A DNA stretch of 57,688 bases, taken from assembly GCF_000377405.1 (NCBI RefSeq), contig NZ_KB905030.1, positions 1 through 57,688 on the forward strand, written 5' to 3'. Origin of the DNA: Thioalkalivibrio sp. ALE31 (lineage in GTDB: Bacteria > Pseudomonadota > Gammaproteobacteria > Ectothiorhodospirales > Ectothiorhodospiraceae). The stretch's first letter is position 1. Each line of letters begins with the position of its first letter. Below are positions 21,255-30,255 of the stretch, piece after piece. Under the pieces are notes generated by a model. It saw nothing but the letters and a program-made list of their open reading frames with translations. It searched no databases and was not told where the DNA came from. The position numbers were made by a program, and so were the translations under genes.

Positions 21255-22475
21255 TCAGCCTTGCGCGAACAAAGGATGCGTGGCTAAAAGGTGCTCCAGG
21301 CGGGCGTTGAGTTCAGGACGGACCGGGCCCGAGCGGTCGGCGTCGAGGCGGGAGACGAACAGGTTCTCGTACCAGTCCTCCTCCTCGTCCATGTCCCAGT
21401 CGACCTCGCGCAGCAGGTTCTGGCCGGCCTCCGGGATCGCGGCGGGGAGCTCGCGGCCAGTCAGCAGGGCCCAGACCCCGGTCCAGCAGCGCGCCAGCGC
21501 CAGCGGGTGATAACCGCCGCCTCCGAGCACCAGGAGCCTCGGCGTGCCGTCGGCGTGGCGCGGGCTGGTCTCGATTACGTCGTCGATGCACTGGAGAAAG
21601 CACTGGGTGGAGATGCCGAACTTGCCGAGCGGGTCCGGCAGCAGCGCATCGGTCCCGGCCTGGACCACGACCGCATCCGGCTGCCAGCGGGTGCGCACGG
21701 CCTCCCAGACGGCCGTGAAGGCGGCGCGGAACTCCGTGTCGTTGGTCTCCTTGGGCAGCGGCAGGTTCACGGCGTTGCCCAGCGGTCCGGTGTCCTCGAT
21801 GCGCCCGCCCTCGAAGGGGTAGCCGTATTCGGTGTCCATGTGCAGGGAGACGGTGAGCACGTCCGGGTCGTCGGTGAACGCGGCCTCGACCCCGTCGCCG
21901 TGGTGGGCGTCGATATCCAGATACAGCACGCGCTGCCCGGCCTGGCGCAGGCGCAGGATGGCCAGCGCCGGGTCGTTGAAGTAGCAAAAGCCGCGCGCCT
22001 GGTCGGGGGCGGCGTGATGCATGCCACCGGCCGGGTTGAAGGCCATGCGCCCGCCCAGCACCACCTCGGCCCCCTGGATGGAGCCCCAGGTGGCAGTCGC
22101 CGGAGTAGCGAAGAAACCGGCGAAGAACGGGTTCTCGAAGTTGCCGATGTTGTGGCGGTCGCGGTAGCGCTGGAAGACCTTGCCCAGCGCCTCGGCGCGC
22201 TGCATCGCGGCGACGTACTCGCGGGTGTGAAACCATTCGAGCTCGGCCGGCTGTGCCTTGCGCGATACGGCCATCTCCTGCGGCGTGATCGCGTCATAGG
22301 CCTCGATCAGGTCGATGGTCAGCGAGACGCGCGGGATCCCGAGCGGGTGGTTGTCGCCGTAGCTGTGCCCGCGATAGCGCGGGGCATGCAGCAACGTGGC
22401 ATGACGACGGGCCGGCTCCGAGTGCCGGGCCGCGGCCCCGGTGGATGCATCGATGGATTCGGGGGTGGCACTCAC
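21255..22475 (-). CDS. Histone-deacetylase-fold protein (AcuC/acetylpolyamine amidohydrolase-like)
   Basis: Zinc-dependent deacylase of the arginase/deacetylase fold, 406 residues. Active-site landmarks are the His pair in NPAGGMHHAAPDQARGFCYF, the zinc ligands in YLDIDAHHGDGVEAAF (Asp, His) and in AGTDALLPDP (Asp), and the catalytic Tyr in LGGGGYHPLAL. The GTG start at 22473-22475 overlaps the stop of the VWA gene as GTGA, so it is translated from the same mRNA as the CbbQ/CbbO pair. Relatives deacetylate proteins, polyamines or acetoin-pathway enzymes. The coupling suggests that its substrate is connected to that pair; this is inference. Confidence 0.9.
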   Translation of the reverse strand: MSATPESIDASTGAAARHSEPARRHATLLHAPRYRGHSYGDNHPLGIPRVSLTIDLIEAYDAITPQEMAVSRKAQPAELEWFHTREYVAAMQRAEALGKVFQRYRDRHNIGNFENPFFAGFFATPATATWGSIQGAEVVLGGRMAFNPAGGMHHAAPDQARGFCYFNDPALAILRLRQAGQRVLYLDIDAHHGDGVEAAFTDDPDVLTVSLHMDTEYGYPFEGGRIEDTGPLGNAVNLPLPKETNDTEFRAAFTAVWEAVRTRWQPDAVVVQAGTDALLPDPLGKFGISTQCFLQCIDDVIETSPRHADGTPRLLVLGGGGYHPLALARCWTGVWALLTGRELPAAIPEAGQNLLREVDWDMDEEEDWYENLFVSRLDADRSGPVRPELNARLEHLLATHPLFAQG

Positions 22476-25027
22476 TGGCGCAGCCTCAGGTAGATCTCGG
22501 GCAGACGGCGCGGCAGCTCGTCCACGTGGTCGATGATGGTGTAGTGGCCGGGACCGAAGATCGCCGGCAGGTATTCCGAACCGGACGGGTCCAGGGTGAT
22601 GCAGAAGGGGTGGACGCCGGCGTCCACCGCCTCCTTCATCGCCATGCGCGTGTCCTCGTGCAGGTAGCGCTGATCGCCGCCGTCGTCGTAGTCGGCCGGG
22701 CGGCCGTCGGACAGGATCAGCAGCAGTCGGCGCTGGGCCGAGCTGCGCCGGAATGCCTCCAGCGAGTGCCGAATGCCCGCGCCCATACGCGAGGCCAGAC
22801 GCCCGGAAACCCCGGCGATGCGGGCGCGGACGGTGTCGTTCAGGTCCTCGTTGAAGTCCTTCAGCCAGTAGTAGTTGACCTGGTCGCGCTGCTTGGAGGC
22901 GAAGCCGGAAATCGCGTAGGGGTCGCCGACCTTCTCGATCGCCTCGGCGAACAGCATCATCCCCTCGCGCACGCGGTCGACGATCTTGCCCTGCCCGCCC
23001 GGGTGGCGCGCCATGATCGAGGTGGACATGTCCGCCAGCATCAGCACGGCGGTATCGCGGTGCTGCACCGCACGGCGGCGGTAGATGAAGGCCTTGGGCG
23101 ACAGCCCCGCCTTCTTGTCGGCGATGTAGTCGATCACCGCCTCGGTATCCAGTTCGTCACCGTCGAGCTGTTTCCTCAGCGGCGCCAGGCGCATCGGGCG
23201 CTGCATCTCCAGGCCGCGGGTCAGGCGCTTCAGGGTATCGGCGTTCTCCGACAGGATCGTGGCCGCCCGCTCCGGGTCCTCGTCGTCCAGAACCCGCTCG
23301 TAGAGGTTCACCCAGTCGGAGATGTAGCGCTGCTCGCGGTAGTCCCACTCCGGATACGGGATGCCGTCCTTCTTCGGGGTGTAGGGCGCGGCGCGCTTGG
23401 CCACCTGCGCCGGCTGCGGGATGCCCGTGCCGATGCGCCCGCCGGTGCCGGAAGTCTCCTGCTGCGGGGTCTGGATGTCGGCGTCCGGGTCCTTCTGCGC
23501 CTGCTCCGGGGCCTGCTGCGGCTGCTCTTCCTGTTTCTGGTGCTCGAACTTGTGCTCGTCGTGCGCCTCGTGGTCGCGGAAGTCGGCCAGGCTGCCGTCG
23601 CGTTTGCGCTGCGGATACACCGGCAGCGACTGGTTCAGCGACAGCCCGGGCAGATAGGCCTCGGCGCGATCCTCGATGGTGATCTCGGGGAAGGCCTCGT
23701 CGGCGAACAGCTCCTCGCCGACCGCCCAGGCGGTTACGACGTCCGCGTCCGGCTCCAGCACACGCGCCAGACGCGGGTCCTGCGGCTCGTCGCGCAGCAG
23801 GGCCTGGTGGGCCTTCAGTGCGAAGTCGAAATAGACGCCGGCCACGCCCTCCGGGCGACCGTGGACCTCGGCCAGCGCCACCAGGCGTGGCAGGAAGTTC
23901 GGTATGCGCGGGGCCAGGCGCGCGTTTACGCGCAGGTCTTCGGCCAGGTCGAACAGCACTTGGAAGCGGAACATGCGCGCCTCGAAGGGCGCGAACAGCG
24001 GGCGCCAGGTGATGCGCGACTTGTCGTCCAGCGGTGGATGCTCGGCACCCGCGCGTGCGAACAGCCGCTCCACCTCGCTGTGCGCATAGGTATCGAAGGC
24101 GAGATGCGCGGCCGCATGCTGGGTGGCGACGATCGCCTCCTCGCGCGAGTCCATTACCGCCGGCATGAACAGGCGCCGGCCATCGGTCTCGAGCATCGGA
24201 CGGCCCTCGCCCGGCTTCCAGCTGGAATCGGCCAGCGGGATGTCGGCGTCCAGCCAGGCCATCAGCACCAGGCGCAGGAAGCGCCCGTGCATGCGCGGGC
24301 GAAAGCCCGGCAACGCCTCCAGCAGCAGCTTCAGGCTCTCGTCGCTCTCCAGGCGAAAGTACGCCTCGCCGCGCGAGCGCCCGGCCTTCAGCAGGTCCGC
24401 GCCGCGTCGCGCCCAGGACAGCAGGCCCTGGTCGCCGACCAGGTTGCGGGCGATCGGCGCACCCTCGAGGTAGGCATCCAGGGTCAGGCCGCGCTCGTCG
24501 AACAGGGTCTCGGCCGGCTCGATCAGGGCGCGCAGGCCGTCGATGCCACGCCCGCCGGCGAGCTTCTCGAAGTCGGTCTCGAAATAGGCCCGGGCATCCG
24601 GGAGACTGCGCGCGCACCAGCGCAGGCCGATCTCGGCCCACTCGCGCTCGCCGGCCTCGCCCCAGGCGTCATACACGCGATCGGCCTGGGCCATGAAGCC
24701 TTCCAGGGCATAGTTCGAGTTGACCCACTCCTTGAAGCGGGCCGCCTGCTCCAGCCACAGCTCCACCGTCTGCATGTGCTCGGCGAGTCGCGCCGAGTGG
24801 CGCATGAAGCTCTTGCCCGACTCCCGGTCATGGAAGAACAGGTCGCGGGCCGTCTCGATCCAGCGCCGCGCACTGGTGGCGCCGAACGGGCGGATAGCCG
24901 GCAGGGCTTCCTTCGTGTCGCGGTGGGCGACGAAGCTGATGTCCTCCAGGTGCTGGAGGATTTCCTCGATCTCGACGAGTTCTTCCGCCTCCGGTTTCGC
25001 GCCGCCGTTGGTCGCGATATCGCTCAC
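22472..25027 (-). CDS. cbbO: CbbO/NorD-type von Willebrand factor A protein
   Basis: An 851-residue protein. The N-terminal 500 residues are helical with a His-rich HxxAxH-like region ([20 protein letters not shown] at about 300). A charged low-complexity linker rich in Gln, Glu and Lys follows (about 485-535). The C-terminal VWA domain carries the MIDAS motif DMSTS in [17 protein letters not shown]. In CbbQO-type rubisco activases the VWA protein is the adaptor that binds rubisco and the AAA+ ring. The GTG start overlaps the cbbQ stop as GTGA. No rubisco gene is in the window; NorD of nitric oxide reductase clusters is the close alternative, but no nor genes are here either. Confidence 0.85.
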   Translation of the reverse strand: MSDIATNGGAKPEAEELVEIEEILQHLEDISFVAHRDTKEALPAIRPFGATSARRWIETARDLFFHDRESGKSFMRHSARLAEHMQTVELWLEQAARFKEWVNSNYALEGFMAQADRVYDAWGEAGEREWAEIGLRWCARSLPDARAYFETDFEKLAGGRGIDGLRALIEPAETLFDERGLTLDAYLEGAPIARNLVGDQGLLSWARRGADLLKAGRSRGEAYFRLESDESLKLLLEALPGFRPRMHGRFLRLVLMAWLDADIPLADSSWKPGEGRPMLETDGRRLFMPAVMDSREEAIVATQHAAAHLAFDTYAHSEVERLFARAGAEHPPLDDKSRITWRPLFAPFEARMFRFQVLFDLAEDLRVNARLAPRIPNFLPRLVALAEVHGRPEGVAGVYFDFALKAHQALLRDEPQDPRLARVLEPDADVVTAWAVGEELFADEAFPEITIEDRAEAYLPGLSLNQSLPVYPQRKRDGSLADFRDHEAHDEHKFEHQKQEEQPQQAPEQAQKDPDADIQTPQQETSGTGGRIGTGIPQPAQVAKRAAPYTPKKDGIPYPEWDYREQRYISDWVNLYERVLDDEDPERAATILSENADTLKRLTRGLEMQRPMRLAPLRKQLDGDELDTEAVIDYIADKKAGLSPKAFIYRRRAVQHRDTAVLMLADMSTSIMARHPGGQGKIVDRVREGMMLFAEAIEKVGDPYAISGFASKQRDQVNYYWLKDFNEDLNDTVRARIAGVSGRLASRMGAGIRHSLEAFRRSSAQRRLLLILSDGRPADYDDGGDQRYLHEDTRMAMKEAVDAGVHPFCITLDPSGSEYLPAIFGPGHYTIIDHVDELPRRLPEIYLRLRQ

Positions 25028-25884
25028 GCGGCTTCGGACTCGGGGAAGTGGGCGTCGAAGATCTCTTCCAGCGCCTGGATCAGCTCGGGGTCGTCGGTGA
25101 TCGGGGCGATCATCGCGGCACGGCAGGCCACACGCGGGCTCAGACCGGCCTGCATCAGTTCGCCGGCATAGGCGAGTGCTCGGGTGGAGGTCGCCTCTTC
25201 CAGCCCATGGTCCTTCAGGGCCCGGGCCTTGCGCCCGGCCGCCACGAGTTTTTCCACGCGGTCGGCATCCAGGCCGCCGGATTCCTTGGCCACGATCTCG
25301 CGCTCGACATCCTCGGCCGGGTAGTCAAAGTGGATGCCGACAAAGCGCTGCTTGGTCGAGGGCTTCAGATCCTTCAGCACGGTCTGATATCCCGGGTTGT
25401 AGGAGATCACCAGCATGAAGTCCTCGTGCGCGTCGATGATCTGGGACTTCTTGTCCAGCGGGAGCTGGCGGCGGTGGTCGGTCAGCGGGTGAATGACCAC
25501 GGTGGTGTCGGTACGTGCCTCGACGATCTCGTCGAGGTAGCAGATCGCGCCCTCCTTGACCGAACGGGTCAGCGGGCCGTCCTGCCAGACGGTCTCCTCG
25601 CCTTCCAGCAGGAAGCGGCCGACCAGATCGGAGCTGGTCAGGTCCTCGTGGCAGGAGACGGTCACCAGCGGCTGGCCGAGGGTGTGCGCCACGTGCTCCA
25701 GAAAGCGGGTCTTGCCGCAGCCGGTCGGGCCCTTGAGCATCACCGGCAGGCGCTTCGAGTACGCCGCCTGAAAGATCTCGATCTCGTCACCCTGGGGCTT
25801 GTAGAAGGGGGCACCGCCCGCGTCCCCCGGCTTCTCGATGACATCGCGTTCCACACCGCGGATGCGGTTGATCAGGTTCTTCAT
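25024..25884 (-). CDS. cbbQ: CbbQ/NorQ-type MoxR-family AAA+ ATPase
   Basis: A 286-residue AAA+ chaperone ATPase. Walker A is [10 protein letters not shown] at about 52-61, Walker B is [13 protein letters not shown], and the sensor 1/arginine regions are VISYNPGYQ and [11 protein letters not shown]. The sequence between ([10 protein letters not shown]-like [20 protein letters not shown], then [20 protein letters not shown]) is very close to what I know of CbbQ proteins of autotrophs. GGAGATCCC precedes the ATG. It is first gene of cbbQ-cbbO-deacetylase, all linked by GTGA overlaps, and divergent from the small gene at 26104. Confidence 0.88.
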   Translation of the reverse strand: MKNLINRIRGVERDVIEKPGDAGGAPFYKPQGDEIEIFQAAYSKRLPVMLKGPTGCGKTRFLEHVAHTLGQPLVTVSCHEDLTSSDLVGRFLLEGEETVWQDGPLTRSVKEGAICYLDEIVEARTDTTVVIHPLTDHRRQLPLDKKSQIIDAHEDFMLVISYNPGYQTVLKDLKPSTKQRFVGIHFDYPAEDVEREIVAKESGGLDADRVEKLVAAGRKARALKDHGLEEATSTRALAYAGELMQAGLSPRVACRAAMIAPITDDPELIQALEEIFDAHFPESEAA

Positions 25885-26103
25885 GGGATCTCCGGCAGGG
25901 ACTGGTGTATGCGCGTGCGCAGCGTTACCCTCCAGCGCGCTGGGCGGGCGGCCAATCGTGTTCGCGCAGGCTTTGTTGTATCATTTGCTGTTTATATTCT
26001 ATCGAACCTGCGCACTTGCATGAACCAAACGCCCCACGGCTGCGGGGTTGGGCGTGCAAAGGCGCCCGTCACTCGGATTCAGCGCTTCAACAGAGGACCC
26101 GGT

Positions 26104-26421
26104 ATGAAACTTGTCAAACTCGTCAAGCTGAACAACCTGCAGTACAACCCGAACCGCGACCCGAACGTGTACCGCCGTCCGATCAACGAGGAATTCCGGG
26201 TCCAGGCCATGCTGAACGGCTCCGGCAGCGCCAGCTGCAAGTTCTCGGTGGAAGGCGAAACCCTGTGCGAGGGCAGCGTGTCCCTGCCGGGTACCTTCGA
26301 TTGCAAGTTCAGCTTTGATACCGCCGGCACCCGCATTGGCGACCTGGTGATCGAGGGCAATGGCGAGACCTTCCACGAGAAGATCCGCATCGACGTGCTG
26401 GAGCACGCCTGGATCGGCTGA
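26104..26421 (+). CDS. Small conserved-looking protein of unknown function
   Basis: A 105-residue soluble protein starting MKLVKLVKLNNLQYNPNRDP. The second half reads as alternating beta strands (CKFSVEGETLCEGSVSLPGTFDCKFSFDTAGTRIGDLVIEG), suggesting a small Ig-like or beta-sandwich fold; two short Cys-containing CKF repeats are notable. GAGGA lies 7 bases before the ATG, and an intrinsic terminator follows. It is divergent from cbbQ with 219 bp between them, an AT-richer stretch around 25970-26010 that may carry promoters. I do not recognise the family. Confidence 0.75.
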   Translation: MKLVKLVKLNNLQYNPNRDPNVYRRPINEEFRVQAMLNGSGSASCKFSVEGETLCEGSVSLPGTFDCKFSFDTAGTRIGDLVIEGNGETFHEKIRIDVLEHAWIG

Positions 26422-26466
26422 TCCCGGATCGCCCCACCCCGCGGCTCGTCCCGGGGCGCGTCACTC

Positions 26467-26498
26467 AAAGGCCCCGCGGCGACCCGCCCGGGGCCTTT
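26467..26498 (+). terminator. Intrinsic terminator of the 105-aa gene
   Basis: AAAGGCCCCG (26467-26476) pairs with CGGGGCCTTT (26489-26498). It lies 45 bp after the stop. From here to the betaine-transporter terminator (26747), the sequence holds only a dispersed repeat and no gene. Confidence 0.75.
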
Positions 26499-26639
26499 CG
26501 CGTTTCTGGACCAGCCACAGTAGCGGCCCGCTCAAAGCACCCGCCCCCGCCATCCCGGACGCCCGCCAATCTTCATCGTGACCGGAGAATGCCGACAACG
26601 TGTTCCATTCGCCCCGTCGTCCGCCCCTGAACCGAACTT

Positions 26640-26727
26640 CTCCGTGCTGTTCGTGCCCTCCGCCCCCTCCGTGCTGCAATAGCCCTTGCCCTTCTTCGTG
26701 CCTTCGTGCGCTTCGTGGTGAAACAAA
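26640..26727 (+). repeat. TTCGTG-family dispersed repeat, single arm
   Basis: Ends with three TTCGTG hexamers and GTGGTGAAACAAAA, as at 8065-8100, preceded by pyrimidine-rich CCTCCGCCCCCTCCGTGCTG. It is the fourth arm of the family in this window. It lies in the 376-bp gap between the 105-aa gene and opuAC, which holds no coding frame I can support. Confidence 0.75.
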
Positions 26728-26746
26728 ATGCAGTGGCCTGAACGAA

Positions 26747-26772
26747 GAAAGCCCCACCGGGGCGGGGCTTTC
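26747..26772 (-). terminator. Intrinsic terminator of the betaine transporter operon
   Basis: GAAAGCCCC (26747-26755) pairs with GGGGCTTTC (26764-26772) around an 8-base loop. On the minus strand a TTCGTTCAGG tail follows. It lies 25 bp after the opuAC stop. Confidence 0.75.
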
Positions 26773-26797
26773 GGGTGCTGCGGGTAGTCCGTGCTGA

Positions 26798-27667
26798 TCA
26801 GTCGATCACGCCGGTCACCCAGTACTGCACGTACTCCGGGTGGTCCTCGATGAAGCGGTCCACGGCCTCAGCGTAGGAGTTCTCCTGGGCGTAGAACATC
26901 GCCTCTTCCAGCACGTCCAGGTTCAGGTGCATGCGCGAGATCATCATCGCGACATCGTGATACTCCTCGGCGAAGCCCTCGCGGGCCAGGGCATGGATAC
27001 GCTCGAAGCCGCCCAGGGCCTCATCCGGGTCTTCCAGGTAGCGCAGGTCGTAGGCGCCGAACTTCCAGTGCGGGCTCCAGCCAGTGACGACGATCCATTC
27101 ATCACGACGGATCGCCCGGTCCAGCGCGGAGGTCATGCCCGCCCCGGAGGAGATCTGCAGGCTGTAGCCGTCCAGGCCGTAGGTCTCGAGGGCCTCTTCC
27201 GAGAGCCGGGTCAGGCCCGCGCCGGGGTCGATCCCGGTAATGCGGCCGTCCAGGCGATCGCGGACCGAGTCCTTCTTCAGATCCTCGATAGAGCCGAGTT
27301 CATCCTCGGGCACGTAGTCCGGCACCACCCAGCCCAGGCGGGCATTGCCGTACAACGGGCCGAGGTTCACCACGTCCTGCCCGACGCGCTCCATGTAGTC
27401 GGCATGGGTACCCGGCAGCCAGGCCATCAGCATCATGTCGATATCGCCGGAGGCCAGGCCCTGATACTGCGGGGCGATGTCGGTCTGAATCAGCTCGACC
27501 GAATAGCCCATTTCGTCCTCGATGACCCGCTCGGCCAGCTTGGTCACGAACTCGGCATCGGACCACGCAGTCCAGCCAATCTGGATATCGTCGGCCTGCG
27601 CGGTGGACAGGCCCATGGAGGCGGCCAGCACGCCGCCCAGCAGGGTTGAAGTCAGTGTCTTGTTCAT
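26798..27667 (-). CDS. opuAC: Glycine betaine/proline betaine ABC transporter, substrate-binding protein
   Basis: A 289-residue periplasmic protein of the OpuAC/ProX family. The signal peptide ends at STAQA, and the mature protein starts DDIQIGWTAWSDAEFVTKLAERVIEDEMGYSVEL. Aromatic residues typical of the betaine cation box are present (WTAW, MLMAWLPGTHADYM, VTGWSPHWKFGAYDLRYLEDP). AAGGAG precedes the ATG. It is third gene of ATPase-permease-binding protein. Betaine uptake fits a salt-adapted host. Confidence 0.95.
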   Translation of the reverse strand: MNKTLTSTLLGGVLAASMGLSTAQADDIQIGWTAWSDAEFVTKLAERVIEDEMGYSVELIQTDIAPQYQGLASGDIDMMLMAWLPGTHADYMERVGQDVVNLGPLYGNARLGWVVPDYVPEDELGSIEDLKKDSVRDRLDGRITGIDPGAGLTRLSEEALETYGLDGYSLQISSGAGMTSALDRAIRRDEWIVVTGWSPHWKFGAYDLRYLEDPDEALGGFERIHALAREGFAEEYHDVAMMISRMHLNLDVLEEAMFYAQENSYAEAVDRFIEDHPEYVQYWVTGVID

Positions 27668-27719
27668 CTTGCTACTCCTTCCTTCGAGTGAAACGGATGG
27701 CGCCGCGCACGAGCCCGAA

Positions 27720-28562
27720 TCAGCCGCTCGCCTTGCGCCGCAGCCCTACGCTCTGGGTGATCCGGTCGAGCAGGATGGCGAGGATCACGACGCCCAGGCC
27801 GCCCTCGAACCCCAGCCCGACATCGAGCCGCTGGATACCGGTCAGCACGGTATTGCCGAGCCCGCCGGCACCGATCATCGACGCGATCACCACCATGGAG
27901 AGTGCCAGCATGATGGTCTGGTTGATGCCGGCCATGATGGACGGCATCGCCAGAGGTAACTGAATCTTGGTCAGAAGCTGGCGCCGATTGCAACCAAACG
28001 CCAGCCCCGCCTCGATCTGCTCGCGGTTGACCTGGCGAATACCAAGGTTGGTCAGGCGCACCACCGGCGGCATGCAGAACACCACCGTGGCGATCGCACC
28101 CGGCACGGTGCCCAGCCCGAAGAAGATCGCCGCCGGGATCAGATAGACGAACGGCGGCATGGTCTGCATCAGGTCCAGCACCGGACGGATCGACGCCTCG
28201 ACCCAGTCGCTGCGCGCCATCGCCACACCCACCGGCATGCCGATCGCCAGCGCGACGGCGGTCGCCGCGAGCACCAGCGACAGCGTCTTGATCGTGGGCT
28301 CCCACAGGTCCATCCCCAGGATCAGCCCCAGCGCCACGATGGCGAAGATGCCGAAGCGCCAGCTAACCCGCCACCAGCTGAGCCCGACCAGGATCAGCAC
28401 CAGCAGCCACGCCGGGATCGCCAGCAGCGCCCCCTCGAAGGAGTTGGTCAGCAGCCCCAGGAACCAGGCGATGCCGTCCAGCGCGGGCTCCAGATTGTCG
28501 AGGATCCAGTCGACCGCGGTCTCGATCCAGTCCCCCACGGGGATGTTGATGCGTCCTTCCAT
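27720..28562 (-). CDS. opuAB: Glycine betaine ABC transporter, permease
   Basis: A 280-residue inner-membrane permease of the ProW/OpuAB type with about six to seven helices. The EAA-type loop that docks the ATPase is EAGLAFGCNRRQLLTKIQLPLAMPSIMAGINQ. The N-terminus starts MEGRINIPVGDWIETAVDWI, typical of ProW. The ATG lies 1 base after the ATPase stop codon, so translation is coupled. Confidence 0.95.
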   Translation of the reverse strand: MEGRINIPVGDWIETAVDWILDNLEPALDGIAWFLGLLTNSFEGALLAIPAWLLVLILVGLSWWRVSWRFGIFAIVALGLILGMDLWEPTIKTLSLVLAATAVALAIGMPVGVAMARSDWVEASIRPVLDLMQTMPPFVYLIPAAIFFGLGTVPGAIATVVFCMPPVVRLTNLGIRQVNREQIEAGLAFGCNRRQLLTKIQLPLAMPSIMAGINQTIMLALSMVVIASMIGAGGLGNTVLTGIQRLDVGLGFEGGLGVVILAILLDRITQSVGLRRKASG

Positions 28563-28563
28563 G

Positions 28564-29769
28564 TCAGTGATCTCCGTTCGCGGCGGCCGCGTTCCGACTG
28601 CGATCGAGGGCCTCGACCAGGCGCTGCAGGGTCACCAGCCCCCGGAACTGTCCTTCCGCATCCACTACCGGGATGGACACTGGCGCCTGCGCCGCCCGGC
28701 CCGGGAGATTCGCGAGAGGCGTGTCCTCGCCCACCGGCTCGACCTCCACGGCCACCTCGCTCGCGGGGCGGTCCACGGTCAGCTCGCCCAGGCGCTTGGC
28801 CTGAACCACGGACTGGAAACGCCCCGCGGCATCGACGATCACGGCCTCGTTGCCGGGCACGCGCGCAATGCGGCTACGGGCCTCGCCGGCCGTGGTATCC
28901 GCCGCGAGGACGGGGATGGTCTCGCTGTCCATGATGTCGCGCGCCTGGAACACCTGGGTGATGTCCACCCCGTGAAAGAACGAACGCACGTATTCGTTGG
29001 CTGGATCGAGGATGATCTCCTTGGGCGTGCCAACCTGCACCACCTCGCCGCCCTGCATGATGGCGATGCGATCGCCGATGCGGATGGCCTCGTCCAGGTC
29101 GTGGGAGATGAACACCACGGTACGCCGGTGCTCGCGCTGCAGATCCAGCAGCCGGTCCTGCATCTCGGTACGGATGAGGGGGTCCAGCGCGGAGAAGGCC
29201 TCGTCCATCAGCATGATGGAGGGGTCGGTCGCCAGCGCCCGCGCCAGTCCCACGCGCTGCTGCATGCCGCCGGAGAGTTCGTCGGGATAACTGCGGGCAT
29301 GGGCCTTCAGACCAACCTGGTCGAGCGCCTCCAGCGCGCGCTCGCGGCGCCGGGCGCGGCCCACGCCGGCGATCTCCAGCCCCAGCGCAGCGTTGTCGAT
29401 CACGGTCTTGTGCGGCATCAGCGCGAAGGACTGGAACACCATCGCCAGATCCTCGCTGCGCAGCCGGATCAGCTCGCGCTGACTCATGCGCGTGACATCG
29501 CGCCCGCGGACCTCGACCGTTCCCGCGGTCGGCTCGATCAGGCGGTTCAGCAGCCGCACCAGGGTGGACTTGCCGGACCCGGACAGCCCCATCACCACGA
29601 AGATCTCGCCTTCGGCGATATCCAGGTTGCAGTCCTTCACGCCCACCGTGTTGCCGGTACGCTCAAAGATGGTGTCCTTGTCGAGCCCGTCCTCGATCAG
29701 CCGCAGACCCTCCTGCGGGTTCGGGCCAAAGACCTTGTACAACTCGCGCACCCGGATGATGGGGTCCAT
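28564..29769 (-). CDS. opuAA: Glycine betaine ABC transporter, ATPase with CBS domains
   Basis: A 401-residue ATPase of the ProV/OpuAA type. Walker A is GLSGSGKSTLVRLLNRLIEPT, the signature LSGGMQQRVGLARAL, and Walker B IMLMDEAFSALDPLIR. After residue 270 come two CBS domains (DSETIPVLAADTTAGEARSRI; APVSIPVVDAEGQFRGLVTL), which in OpuA sense ionic strength or nucleotides. AGGGAG precedes the ATG at 29767-29769. It starts 55 bp after the receiver-like gene on the same strand, so it could receive read-through from the sulfur cluster. Confidence 0.95.
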   Translation of the reverse strand: MDPIIRVRELYKVFGPNPQEGLRLIEDGLDKDTIFERTGNTVGVKDCNLDIAEGEIFVVMGLSGSGKSTLVRLLNRLIEPTAGTVEVRGRDVTRMSQRELIRLRSEDLAMVFQSFALMPHKTVIDNAALGLEIAGVGRARRRERALEALDQVGLKAHARSYPDELSGGMQQRVGLARALATDPSIMLMDEAFSALDPLIRTEMQDRLLDLQREHRRTVVFISHDLDEAIRIGDRIAIMQGGEVVQVGTPKEIILDPANEYVRSFFHGVDITQVFQARDIMDSETIPVLAADTTAGEARSRIARVPGNEAVIVDAAGRFQSVVQAKRLGELTVDRPASEVAVEVEPVGEDTPLANLPGRAAQAPVSIPVVDAEGQFRGLVTLQRLVEALDRSRNAAAANGDH

Positions 29770-29824
29770 TCGACGATCTCCCTGCAACAAACCTCGCGGC
29801 GCCAGGCCCCGCGCGGGCCGATGG

Positions 29825-30208
29825 CTACCAGTCGTACTGGCGGACGAATTCGGGCAACTTGTCGATCATCTCATCGCGCCCGAAGAAGCGATCGGCGCGG
29901 GCCAGGCGCATTTCATCCTGGATGTCCTGATCGCCACCAAAGCAGAATACCGGAAGGTTGATCTGGTATTCCATGCGCAGCATCCGGATCACGTCGAGCG
30001 GATCAAAGGCCTCGATCTCGTCCAGGTCCAGCAGCAGGAATCGGTACAGCAGGATCTCGTTCCAAGGCCCGAGCTCATCCAGGTCGGTGACCTGGTGCAA
30101 CTGCCACTCCGGCGGCAGCTGGGCCTGCAGGCGCTCGGCCATCGCGCCGTCCTGGGTCATCAGGATCAGGCGTTTCTCCAGGCGGCGTTCGATCGTCGGT
30201 TCGGACAT
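29825..30208 (-). CDS. Degenerate response-regulator receiver-like protein
   Basis: A 127-residue cytoplasmic protein whose length and strand pattern fit a single CheY-like domain: RLILMTQDGAMAERLQAQLP, then FLLLDLDEIEAFDPLDVIRML, then NLPVFCFGGDQDIQDEMRLARADRFFGRDEM. An Asp is present at the expected phosphorylation strand (LLLDLD), but the usual acidic pair and the conserved Lys are not (GRDE in place of x-KP). It may therefore not be phosphorylated normally. CGGAGAAG precedes the ATG. It is the last gene of the sulfur cluster strand, 47 bp after the ligase-like gene. The receiver assignment rests on pattern only. Confidence 0.6.
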   Translation of the reverse strand: MSEPTIERRLEKRLILMTQDGAMAERLQAQLPPEWQLHQVTDLDELGPWNEILLYRFLLLDLDEIEAFDPLDVIRMLRMEYQINLPVFCFGGDQDIQDEMRLARADRFFGRDEMIDKLPEFVRQYDW

Positions 30209-30255
30209 GCGGCTTCTCCGGCGTTCGTGGGGAGGGGGCTCGGGACCGGGGCCTG

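Noticed and set aside
22445-25171. 908-codon plus-strand open frame opposite cbbO
   Set aside because: Antisense to a recognised VWA protein, with no ribosome-binding site and no domain pattern.
22472-25884. NorQ/NorD of a nitric oxide reductase operon
   Set aside because: Not excluded, but no norC/norB is present and the ATPase reads closest to CbbQ; kept as the alternative in the entries.
28159-29961. 600-codon plus-strand open frame opposite opuAB/opuAA
   Set aside because: Antisense shadow; the ABC transporter genes have complete motifs, good starts and operon spacing.
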